This document shows, one piece after another, positions 48,263 through 58,362 of a stretch of DNA of 64,000 nucleotides. Below the pieces are notes generated by a model that was not told where the DNA came from, ran no database searches, and saw nothing but the letters and a program-made list of their open reading frames with translations. A program made the position numbers and the translations under genes. Within the stretch, counting starts at the first letter, position 1; each line of letters begins with the position of its first letter. Origin of the DNA: Nemopilema nomurai (Eukaryota; Cnidaria; Scyphozoa; Rhizostomeae; Rhizostomatidae); contig ML133420.1 of NCBI GenBank assembly GCA_003864495.1, forward strand, positions 1,868,216 to 1,932,215. The letters are read 5' to 3'.

Positions 48263-50140
48263 ATGGTAAAAAGCTGTTGCGTGTTTAATTGTACAAATAA
48301 TAAAGCGAAAAATGGAGACCTCTCATTTTACATGATCCCAAGCCAAGCGACTGAACCAGAGCGAAGAGTGCTATGGTTAAAAGCAATTAATCGGGGAACG
48401 GAAGAAGCAAGAGGGAAACTATGGGAGCCAAGATCAGACTACACCTACGTTTGCTCTGCTCATTTTATATCAGGTGAGTTTATGATCACAAATATTAGTT
48501 ATTTGCATGAAAATTGAACTTACTACGGTACGATGAAATACTTACGAGGAACTCATCGTACGTAGGCCTAGTTTCTACTTATGCACGCTTCAAAGCTTGA
48601 ACTGTTCTAACTTTCTTCAGGTAAAAAAAACAACGATATGAATCATCCAGATTATGTTCCATCCAAGTTCCCACATATAAGCAAGTCAGACTCCCCAGGA
48701 AAGAGAAAATTGGAAAGGTTTGAACGAGCTCAAAGCAAGAAGAGAGGCGAGTTTTACATTTAATTTATTCAAGATTTCATGCCGTTTTCTAGGATAATAA
48801 GCGAAAGATGTAAAGATAATTTTAGTTTGTTAATGAATTAGCTTCTATAATTTTTTCTTAATTTTACGTATATATATATTATATATATTTATTTTCAAAT
48901 TTATGCATATGTTATATGTATTATACTTTTCATATTCAGACATACAATATCCAATGCAAAAGAAATCAAGACCAATAGAAGCTGCAAGTTGCATCGATAT
49001 GTCAGAAGATGTAGAGGAACTTTCACTTATCAATGTTATCGAGAATGAAAGTGAGGGGCAATTGGTTCAATCAATTTCAGAGGAAGCATTGTCATCGTCA
49101 ATGTTCCCAAATGAAAAACAAATGTTAAATATGGAAATTAATTCGCTACGGAAGGAACGGGATGAAGCTATTGCCAGAGTTGCAGAACTGGAGGAAATCA
49201 TTAGAAGCAGCAACTTGTCTGTGAATACTGTTGAAGGGAATGATGAAAAATGTAAAATGTTTATAGGCATTAGCTGGGAAGTTTTTAAAAAGTTGTTTGA
49301 TTACCTCAATAGTTTTATTTCCTCCAGAACAACAACTAAGGGTAGCCTACCCCTCATTGATCAGCTGTTTGTGACTCTCATTAGGCTGAGACACAATTTA
49401 ACATTTGATTTCTTGGCAGCTGTGAGAGGGATAAAAAAAACAACTGCTATTGATTACTTCTGGAAATGGATTGATCTATTGTATTCAAAAATTGGATTCC
49501 TTGTTAAATGTCAAGACCGTGACAGAATATTTGAATTGATTCCACCAGTGTTTAAGATAAAATTTCCAAGACTAACTTGCATCATTGACTGTTTCGAAAT
49601 TTTCATTGATGCACCCAAAAATCTGAAGGCTCGGGCCCAGTGCTGGAGTAGTTACAAAAATCATTGCACTGTCAAAGTTTTTATTTCATGCAGTCCTCTC
49701 GGGCATATAAATTACCTTTCTAAGGTTTATGGAGGACGAGCATCTGATGTTCAAATTGTCAGAGAATCAGACTTCATGACCTATAATTACCATCTACCAG
49801 GAGACCAAATTTTGGCAGATAGGGGTTTTATGCTTCGAGATGACATGGCAGCAGCCTGCGGTGCCCAACTCTGGTTCCTGCTTTCACCAAAGGCAGGAAA
49901 CAACTAACAGCTGAAGAAGTTGAAACATCTAGAAAAATTTCTTCTGTCAGAATTCACATTGAACGGGTCATAGGTTTGCTAAAAAACCGCTACACCATTC
50001 TAAAAGGTCCTTTACCAATTCGTAATGTTAAACAAATAATTGAAGAAATAGATGGAAGACAAGTCACTTGCATTGACAAAGTTGTTAGAGTGTGTGCTTC
50101 ACTTGTTAATCTTGGTGAAAGTATTGTTTATAGTGAATGA
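48263..50140 (+). pseudogene. ISL2EU-type THAP/DDE transposase, one frameshift
   Basis: Exon 1 (48263-48473) encodes the THAP domain (MVKSCCVFNCTNNK, VLWLKAINRG, YVCSAHFISG). Exon 2 starts at 48621 (NHPDYVPSKFPH). Exon 3 starts about 48940 and has a short coiled coil (NEKQMLNMEINSLRKERDEA...VAELEEI), a helix-turn-helix-like LIDQLFVTLIRLRHNLTFDF region, then IIDCFEIFIDAPKNLKA (first D), WSSYKNHCTVK, GGRASDVQIV and GDQILADRGF (second D). A one-base shift near 49868-49880 moves the rest (VPAFTKGRKQLTAEEVE..., HIERVIGLLKNRY with the third acidic residue) into another frame, ending at 50140. The 5' ATG at 48263 is preferred over the open stretch upstream because THAP domains start at the first cysteine pair. 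Confidence 0.85.
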
Positions 50141-50244
50141 ATTCAGTTTTTTTTAAGAAACAGAAGAACAATTTTGGTGTTATTATGAAAATCTTTTTAT
50201 ATTATTAGTTTAAACAGAATAAAACGGAATGACAACTGATTTTA

Positions 50245-52458
50245 TTACATTTCTGTTATTGATTTGAGACTGTAGTCTTTTTTACATTCTCTGCAATACC
50301 ATTTCTTGGCTTTTGGCAGACGTGATAATTTCAAACAACGAAGGTGGAACCATTCATCGCACCTGTCACATGCAACCATGTCTTCATCCTCATTCGCACT
50401 GCGACAGATGCAAAACACACCTTAGCCTCAGTTGCATTGGACTCCTGTGAATGATCACATTCACCCATTTCCAAACGACGTGTCAGGAGTTCAGGCAGTA
50501 TTGCTCCCTTCCACAGGTCATGCAACTTTTTTATCATGATGGTGATGAATTCATCATCACGTTCAATCCGTTGGCTGTGACATGACTGTTTAGTCCATAC
50601 TACAAGGTCCCCATATTTTACATCGGAGACCATCATCTCTACTTGCATCTGAGTGTAATAGGCATGTGAAGGCTTAAGTTTTAGCTCTGCATCAAGGCAA
50701 AACTGACTGTCAGACTGTGCTGCAGCAGAAACTGTTGTGTCTCGATGCACATAAGGACACTTCACCTCCACAATACCTTTGCCACAACATGAACAGTTAA
50801 CAATGCTGTCAGGGGATGCACCTAGAAATGGATGAGTTCCACTTATGATGAACCCTGTTTTTGATATATTGAGATTTGCATGCTTCTTTTCCATCAATTT
50901 AGAGTACATGTGCAGTGCCTGGTCCTCATTATTCCTTCCCCAGTTCAATGATGGCACATTCAGTTGGGCTGGTTTTGAGGTGCATATTCTTTTAATCAAT
51001 GATTTTGAAGGTTTTTCCAATGACGTATGGAGTGCCTGATGTGCTACAGAGCCTGTTATTCTTCCAGCTCGCTGATCATGCCACACAATTGAGGAAGACT
51101 GGGTCAATGTTGCTTGTTTGACATATTCAATTTGAATACTTTCTATAGTGATGTCGGCTTCTTGATCACAAAGACGTTTGATTTCATTGTCACTAAGAGA
51201 TTTATATTTCACATTATACTTACTCCTTAATAGTGGTGGCAGTTTTGGGCTTCTTTGGGCAATTTTCTTTGGGATGAAATGCTCAGCAAAGTCTTTAAAA
51301 GCTGACAAACCAACAATGCTTGTTGGATTGGCAGTTGCAGCAAGTGATGTTAGAAATTGAGCTTGCTCCTCAGATGAAGCAGGTTTTGAGTCAGTTTTTC
51401 GTTTGCCTGCAGAGTTCTTTAGTTTATTTTTTGATTTATCTGAATAGAACTCAATTTCTGCTACAGGTGCTCCTTTAACCTTGGAAATGAAGCATGCATT
51501 CCACTGACATAATTCATCAGTGGAGGCTGTTTTTGTGTAGCCCATTCTCACTGCAGCCTCAACTTTGAACAACACTGCAGCAATATGGGAGCAACTCTCG
51601 CCAAGCCTAAAAAATTGTGTTACATATAATTATTAATATTAAAGCTTGGTACTTGCTACTTCAATTCATGTGTAAACTGATAATTATGTGTCAGATCAAG
51701 ATTCATTTAGACAAATCTATTTCTGAAAAAAAGATTGCACTTACCCTGCCATACAGTCACAGTGTGCAGCTATGACTAATCCATCCATATTAACAACAAC
51801 CCAAGGATGATGTGGATCTTCTGTTACCCTCCAAGAAGGTTTGACATCAGCCCTGAAGACAACATGGTTACCAAGCTTTTTATGCAATACAGTCTGTACC
51901 CAACCAGAGATAAAGAACTTGTGTGCTTCAAGTGAACGATAGTTTTTCATAGCCTCTTGATCAAACACACCTGGTAGGGGAAGAATGAGCATGTTAACGT
52001 GTAGGCCAGGTTTCAAGATACGGATGAGAATGCTGGAATATCTCAGCCAGGATATGAAGACAGCTTCAAACAACAGAAATTCGGTATCACAGGCAAATAT
52101 TTCTCAGCATTTAGACAGACAGAATCACAAACGAAGAACTGCTGATTCAAATATGTACTACAGAAAATTGGATTGAGTTAGAAAGAAAACGACAACTAAG
52201 TTTCATTGCCTTCATTGGCCGTAAATTCGGGAAATATTGCAGGTAGAGGTAAAGCAAATGAATAAATTTCATACCTGGAGAATTCACTAGATAATTGTAA
52301 ACATCTGGATATTCAACTGCAGGCCATTCCGATGGATCATTTATCCACGAATCTGCTGGGTACTTGTAAGGACACGAGTCAAGTCCAATTACTTCTAACT
52401 TTTTCTTATATCGCGCGGATGCTACAGCTGTTAAAATGTCTGAATACTGGAATGACAT
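50245..52458 (-). pseudogene. SWIM-YqaJ-PHD accessory nuclease of the ISL2EU-like element, one frameshift
   Basis: Exons 52458-52275 (MSFQYSDILTAVASARYKKK), 51970-51745 (YRSLEAHKFFISGWV...AHCDCMAG) and 51606-50245 join in phase. Order of domains: SWIM zinc finger (AHCDCMAGLGESCSH); linker with KIAQRSPKLPPLLRSKY; YqaJ/lambda-exonuclease-like fold (RAGRITGSVAHQ, WGRNNEDQALHMY, HPFLGASPDSI, IVEVKCPY, YYTQMQVEMM) with acidic and EVK catalytic-type residues; PHD finger (CICRSANEDEDMVACDRCDEW, FHLRC...WYCREC). The PHD finger lies one frame away from the YqaJ part (shift near 50420), so either the gene is broken or one base is wrong. It presumably processes DNA ends during transposition (inference). 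Confidence 0.83.
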
Positions 52459-52641
52459 TTTAGAATGATTGAATAGCCGAATTTGAATGAAAACCAAGAG
52501 AAACTACGTATAACGATCAGATATATATTCCAACTGTGTTCATTCACCTTCGAAGTGGCATTTGTTTTCCCCTTTGTCTAAATGGCGGACGCGTTGCTAT
52601 GCAGGGCATGTGACTTTTGACGTCACGTCGACCAAGAGAAT

Positions 52642-53090
52642 TTGATAGTGCAAAAACGAGTCAAATGCAGACTTTACCGGTCAACAGGTTTGCTACTTTG
52701 CATGTATCTTTAGCGGACCCTCATTTTGCCTATCAACCAAGATACTCTTGGAATAAATTTTATCCATTTTTGTTTTTGACATAGGAATCTTTACCTCCTC
52801 ACGTATCAATTATTTTCATTTAGGAAAAAAACAAAATCCGATGTCCGCGTAAATAAAAACATATATGAAGATGCCTACAACCTGCATCTTGAGAAAACTC
52901 CAAAGCTCAATGTCCTACAGCCTGTAGGATATCTTGAGAAAACTCCAAAACTCAATTTCCAAAATTTTCTGTCCAGATAAATCTCTCCACATCCTTCTCA
53001 CCGAATATGATATGTTTATTTTAAGATTTTGAAAATTTACCAAACCTAAAGGATACCAAACTACTGACTTTTTTCTGTTCTAGATAAGAA
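52642..53090. other. Intergenic, no supported gene
   Basis: AT-rich spacer. A short duplicated phrase (TATCTTGAGAAAACTCCAAA at about 52884 and 52929) is present, otherwise nothing recognisable. Confidence 0.5.
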
Positions 53091-55494
53091 TGGGATCCCA
53101 GAGTTGAAGGAGAACAGTTTGCCAACTGAACTTCTTCCTCAAAAAAGCATTGTAACACCTAAACCAACACCCAGAGGAGAGTTGCATATTTAAAGCCACA
53201 AGAGCCATTAAAAGCGATAAAGTATGCTTGTTTAGACGATATTGAAAAGGATATTCGCTTTATCAAAGACCCATGGAAAATTATTAGGAAATGTGATGAA
53301 TACTGGCATGTTGTCAAATTATCAGAAAATGCGGACATTGACAAGTAAAAATTGGCAGTTCCATTAGTTATGAAATTGAGTGTCAAGGGGTTAAGCTGCC
53401 AGTGGATCATTCTATATAAAAAAGAAGTTAAGAAATTTGCAAAGGTGCAGACTGCAATGGCTTTTGAATGACACAGATAGTTTTCAAGGATGTCCTGGAG
53501 TAGTGAAACCTGAGCTACAAACGTTTGGACAACTTCCGACTACAAGGTCTATTGTCCCTTTCTATTTACATTCGAGATCTAAGCTACAGTATTCAGACAA
53601 ATGTGGTGCAGCTGAAACAGTTGATGAACTGTCTGATGATGAAAGATAACCTTGTGATGTAGTTACAAATGTTCGGTCTTCAGCCTGCGACTTGCTGGTG
53701 CACAATGAAAGATCATGTTTAAACAGTACGGGAATTGAAATAAGCTTTCACCAAAGAATGAGAAAAGAATAGGAGACCATCAAAATCTAATTTCAATGAA
53801 AGCACCTTTGCACAAAGTGGCAAAATCAAAGCTTGTTAAGGCAATAAAGGTTGCTAGAGAAAAAGAAAAATCTCTTAATCAAGAAATTTTGTCATTGAAA
53901 GAACAAATTCACCAGGTTGGAGTATTTCTAGAGAAAGAAGTGCATGAAGATTGTAGAGGAATAATTGAAGGTAAAGTAGATGAAATGGAGGAAGGGTCAT
54001 TTGAGAAATTGTTTTGGAAGCAACAAATTGAATCTTTTAGATGTAATCTAAGTTCTTTCAGATGGCACCCCATGATGATTCGCTTTGCCCTTCATTTGCA
54101 CTTGAGATCTCCTTCTGCATACAATGCTTTGAGGGAAAGCTTCCTTGTGAGAGAACTCTTGAGGGTTTATTCCAATGTAATCCACCCTGAAGCTGGATTT
54201 AGTAAGGAAGTCCTAGATGACTTGAAAAAAGATGTTGCAAAGCTAAAACATGACATGCAGCATTATGTTCCTCTCCTTTTTGATGAAGTATCAATCAAAG
54301 ATGACCTTGTGTAGGATAGCACAACTGGTGAACTGATAGGATTCATCAATTTAGGTGACAACATGGATGAATTCATTGATAGCTTTAGGGAGGGAGAGCT
54401 TTCAACCTGTGTTGCTACACATGCACTTGTTTTTATGATTGTTGGTTTTGCCTCAGATCTGAGGTAGACAATTGGATATTTTGGCACAAGGGGAGCAACA
54501 GCTGATATCCTTTATCCATTGATTTGGAAAGCAATAGGATATCTTGAAATTTATGTTGGTTTCAAAGTTATTTTGATGGTTTCAGATAAAGCAAGTCCAA
54601 ACCAAAGATTTTACAGAATCCACAGAAATGACAAGGATCCTGCTGTTTACAGAGCTGTTAATATTTTTGCTCCTGAGGGGCATCGGTATTTTTTCCCTTT
54701 TTCAGATGCACCCCATCTCCTGAAAACTATCAGACACAACCTTCCAAACTCTGGTTAAGGTTTGAAGACAAGATACCTCTGGAACAATGGAAAGCATTTA
54801 CTTTGGAGCTACATTGTCAAATGCTACTTGCAAGACAGCCATGGGAAGTCAAGAAAATTGCCAAAAATAACAAGAGATCACATTTACTTGAACAGCTATT
54901 CCAAATTGAGAGTCAATTTAGCAGCCCAAGTCCTGAGCGAAACAATGTCAAATGTAACGAGAGTGTATTGTGATGATGAGGCCTCAGAAACAGCAAATTT
55001 TATAGGGCTTCTGGACAAGTTCTTTGACTGTTTCAATACACGTTCTTTAAAAGAAGCTCAGTATAAGAGGAAGCCATTCTTGGCCCAATTTACAAATCTT
55101 AATGATCCAAGATTTGAATCTCTGCAGTCCACATTCCAGGGCTATCTGAAAGATTGAAAAGATGCAACTGAAAAGAGAGATTTCTCAAAATCAGAGAGAG
55201 AGCTCAGATGTTTTTATCACCTCAGACCTATGAGGGTACACAGAAGTCAGTTTATGCATTGATAGAAACCACAAGATACTTGTTGTTGGCTCTAGCTATG
55301 TCAAGCAAGCTATGTCTAGCTCCTGTCAAGCAAATCCAGTCAAGACCTTTGGAGGAGCACTTTCGTCGACATAGGGCTCTTGCAAGACGCTCTTCAAACC
55401 CAACATTGTACTCATTAGGATATCAGGAAAACAAGCTTTGCACACAGAGATCCATTGCCATGCTAATCACACCAAAAGGAAATGTTAGGACTAA

Positions 55495-56173
55495 GGGGCC
55501 CTTTACATGAGACCCGAAATGAAACTCATGCCAGCACGAGTTTTCATGCAGCCACGAGTTTCATGTTGGGTGCTAGTCTGAGCTACTGTTGTGATTACAT
55601 GGCGTCAACCGAAATGAAACTTGTGCCTGCATCTCATGTCGCTTTTTCATGCCGGCATGAAATTTCATATCGGCACAAAAGTGTCGTGTAAACAGATCAG
55701 TTTTTCATATAGGGGGGAATCAGTGATAAAGTGGCCTCTGTTGCACAAATTCCGCACTTGTGTGACCAGGTTTTCTCCATTGCTGTCTTTTTCCTTAAAA
55801 ATCTATTTCTCATGGCTCTGTATCCGCATAGAACACGATTTTTGTCTTCATCAGCAGCTCTTAACTTTTCTTTAATTTCTTGCTGTTGCAAGAATACCTG
55901 TAAAGCTAGAAACATTTGGCTTTGAAGCGCTTTGCAACTAGTTGTAAAAACTAGATTGAGGACCGTGATCAAGAGAAGTTTCCTTGGATCATCTAACGCC
56001 ATTTTAAAATTTACTTTTAAACTTTCCCGCTCTTTTCTGAGAAGCACGAAATCACGTGAATATCATGTGAAAGAATTCGACAGTTTCATATCGGGTTTCA
56101 TGTAATGGCGAGCAAATTTCACCGAATTTTAATTCTGGCATGAGTTCATTTCAAGTCTCATGTAAAGGGCCCC
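55495..56173. mobile_element. PIF/Harbinger-type MITE
   Basis: A 679-bp insertion with inverted ends GGGGCCCTTTACATGAGAC / GTCTCATGTAAAGGGCCCC and a 3-bp TAA target duplication (55492-55494 and 56174-56176), the hallmark of PIF/Harbinger. Subterminal sequence is full of ATGAAACT/AGTTTCAT and GGCATGA inversions. It carries the N-terminal coding piece described separately, so it looks like an internally deleted Harbinger rather than a short synthetic MITE. Confidence 0.92.
55697..56002 (-). pseudogene. N-terminal Harbinger transposase exon left inside the MITE
   Basis: Open - strand frame starting MALDDPRKLLLITVLNLVF, with FLQQQEIKEKLRAADEDKN and GYRAMRNRFLRKKTAMEK. The Arg/Gln-rich helical character and position just inside the end fit the first exon of a Harbinger transposase whose catalytic part has been deleted. 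No catalytic motif is present. Family assignment depends on the TIR and TSD. Confidence 0.45.
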
Positions 56174-56458
56174 TAAGAAACGAAACAAGGCATTACAGTT
56201 ACGAGCAGCCCTTTCAAAAAAAGTGAGGTACCCAAAAGCAAAGAAACTGGACATTAGAGAAACAACTCAATAATCAAAACCAATTTCGAAAAACAACAAT
56301 TTTAATGTGAGCATAATTTTTGTATCATAATTTTGTTTTAGAGGCCTACAGTGCAATATTTTTGGATGGAGAGTGGCCACTATCTTTTTGATATGTTTCT
56401 TATAGTTACCTTAATTTGCATTGCACTTATTTTTGCAAAATTTCACATTTGCAAGATT

Positions 56459-56960
56459 AAATTTTGAAACCTGAAACAGGATATAATCAGTCAGAAGTTT
56501 TAAATTGGTGCACCTGTTTGACCCATGATTTTGCTTGTGTCAATCCACCTCTGTCAAGGGCACTGATGAGTTTTTCATTTAATTTTTCATTGCCACTTTA
56601 AAGGAATCTATGATAAGTAAATCCTTATGAATTGAGCTCACTTTCTCAGGGGTACTGGTTTTCAAAAGCTTAAAGAATCTCTTTTCTAGCTTGGATAATA
56701 TTGTTCCTCCTACATATGCAATTTCATCTTTCTCGTCATCTGAAATTTTGATTTGCGGCACAGATTCTTCATCAAGAGAAATTCCAAGCTCTTTGTGAAG
56801 ACTGGTCTATATGTCTATATATCATTAAAAACCATGACTCAAATCCAAGAGGACCTTCAAGACTTGACTGAAGGGATTTAATAAGTTCCCGGTCAGAGCC
56901 AATACTATGGAATTCTCTCCACATGGTTTCTCTTGCCACTGCAACACTTCCCTAGCCAAA
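56459..56960 (-). pseudogene. Transposase-like C-terminal fragment, unassigned
   Basis: On - the pieces ARETMWREFHSIGSDRELI and GPLGFESWFLMIYR (56960-56815), KISDDEKDEIAYVGGTILSK (56757 onward) and, after a frameshift, LISALDRGGLTQAKSWVKQ (about 56560-56510) follow each other. The acidic-IAYVGG and ALDRGGL motifs are like those at the end of several invertebrate transposon proteins. I cannot name the family. It is convergent with the P-like relic, so it might be a second gene of that element. Confidence 0.4.
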
Positions 56961-57562
56961 ATTTTAAATAGTTTTTTGCAACTTTGGAATAAGGAAGTCG
57001 AGGTTTGGAAGAGATTGCTGAAGGAGGATTTTTATTTTTGGTTCATAGAGGTGATCTAGCATAGGATCTCTCTGCATTATATTTATTGCATCTCTAATAA
57101 CTCAACATGCTTGAGTCGATGACCAGGTTATTTTTCTGTTAATTTTTTTTTTCTTTTTTTCATTTTCTTTTTTCCCTTCACCCTTTTTAGTTATTGAACT
57201 AATACCTGGGTTGTCACCATCTGGTGACTGGATGAAAACAATCTCCCTCTCGTCAAAGTATTGTAATAATACTTCCTAAAATTAAGAGCAACAATCACTT
57301 GACAAAAGTCTAAAGGATTAGAAATGTCTGAATCCATGGTATAGTGGAGGGGTTATGTAGCATATCTCTGGGCAGCAGTGCAATACTTACAGTTCAAAGG
57401 TAATTGTGGGGTTATGCTTCTTGGATATAAATGCTGCACTAAAATTTGTACAATTAACAAAGCTATCTTTTTATACAACAAAGCTCCTATTATATAAAGA
57501 GATGTATGAAAAAGCATAAACAACTGCCGATTTCCAAAAGAAAACAAGGTACAGTAAGTTCT
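56961..57562. other. Intergenic, no supported gene
   Basis: T-rich tracts around 57130-57180 and no convincing frame on either strand. Confidence 0.5.
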
Positions 57563-58068
57563 GCGCTAGTGCAGTATCGTACCTCTCCATGATACACAGG
57601 TCCTACATTGATAAATTATACCCCAACGATAGCATTTGATGTGCCTATTAATGTGAGACCATCGGCAGGTTTATAGGTTAAAGTTTCGAAAAGTTATAGC
57701 AAAATTATGTTTCACTCCTACCATCGATCAAGTGTTGGCCATCACTGTTTACGTGTTAATTTCAAATATTTCAGGAGCTAGAAACAGGCTGTTCAGCCGT
57801 CTGACAACAAAATAACTCTTTTGTAATAAAACTGGTAGCAAAAAAAGATTCGGCCATTTGACTTTTTACTTTTTATGTGATAGAAGTGATGGCCGACACT
57901 TGATCCACGGTACGAGTGAAACATAATTTTGCTATAACTTTTCGAAACTTTAACCTATAAACCTGCCGATGGTATCATATTGATAGGCACATCAAATGCT
58001 ATCGTTTGTTGTATAATTTATCAATCTAGGACCTGTGGATCATGGGGAGGTACGGTACTGCACTAGAG
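57563..58068. mobile_element. Fold-back element with ~184-bp inverted arms
   Basis: 57563-57746 and the inverse of 57886-58068 match at roughly 90 percent by eye, including GGTTTATAGGTTAAAGTTTC and GTTATAGCAAAATTATGTTT. The spacer is about 139 bp. GTAAGT occurs immediately outside both arms (57554-57559 and 58071-58076) and could be a 6-bp target duplication. It is non-coding and would fold into a very long hairpin. Confidence 0.85.
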
Positions 58069-58362
58069 CCGTAAGTCCCAGCCTAAAGGAAACTCATATT
58101 TTCATATCAGGTTGTTTAGTTTCTGTCATGTTACCCTGGGTACCAGAGCCGCAAAAATTAAAATTAAAAAATAATGAGAGCTGCGGAGGCGAAGGAGAGA
58201 GAAGAGAGAAGAAGAAAGCTGCTCTGCTTCCATCAATTGCAAACCTCCTTCTCGCGTGGAACATGCGGATTCACCGCTGATCACAATCGCTAATTGGGTA
58301 ATCACCCCAATCACAATCTCTAATCGAGTGTCGGTGGGAGCTTGAAAATAGAATGGACTGTA

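Larger units (their letters stand above)
48101..52639. mobile_element. ISL2EU-like DNA transposon
   Basis: A 4539-bp element flanked by AT (48099-48100 and 52640-52641). It begins TCTCTTAGTCGGAC and ends GTCGACCAAGAGA, imperfect inverted repeats. Further in, GCATAGCAACGC...AAAGGGGAAAACAAA (48142-48172) is the inverse of TTTGTTTTCCCCTTTG...GCGTTGCTATGC (52561-52602). Genes: THAP plus DDE_Tnp_4-type transposase on +, SWIM-YqaJ-PHD protein on -, convergent. ISL2EU elements are known to pair such a transposase with a YqaJ-like exonuclease. The 2-bp AT duplication agrees with my memory of that family. Confidence 0.85.
53150..56273 (+). pseudogene. P-element-like transposase relic, split by a MITE
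   Basis: Reading pieces in order: 53188 onward IEKDIRFIKDPWKI; 53437-53649 with CPGVV...RSIVPFYLHSRSK; 53796-55157 in one frame with a coiled coil (KAIKVAREKEKSLNQEILSL), HLRSPSAYNALRES, LLFDEVSIKDDLV, GELIGFINLGDN, PFSDAPHLLKTIRHNL and LAAQVLSETMSN; then 55208 onward with LSPQTYEGTQKSV, SRPLEEHFRRHRALARRSSN and GNVRTK. These are P-element/THAP9-family signatures. Stops after DDLV, ASDLR, NSG and YLKD interrupt the main frame. The last exon is split at 55494 by a 679-bp MITE and resumes at 56174 to end in IRETTQ-stop. The N-terminal THAP domain is not visible. Confidence 0.8.

Noticed and set aside
58035..58314. Small open frames around the TACCCTG terminus
   Set aside because: They overlap the fold-back arm and the transposon terminus and have low-complexity basic composition.
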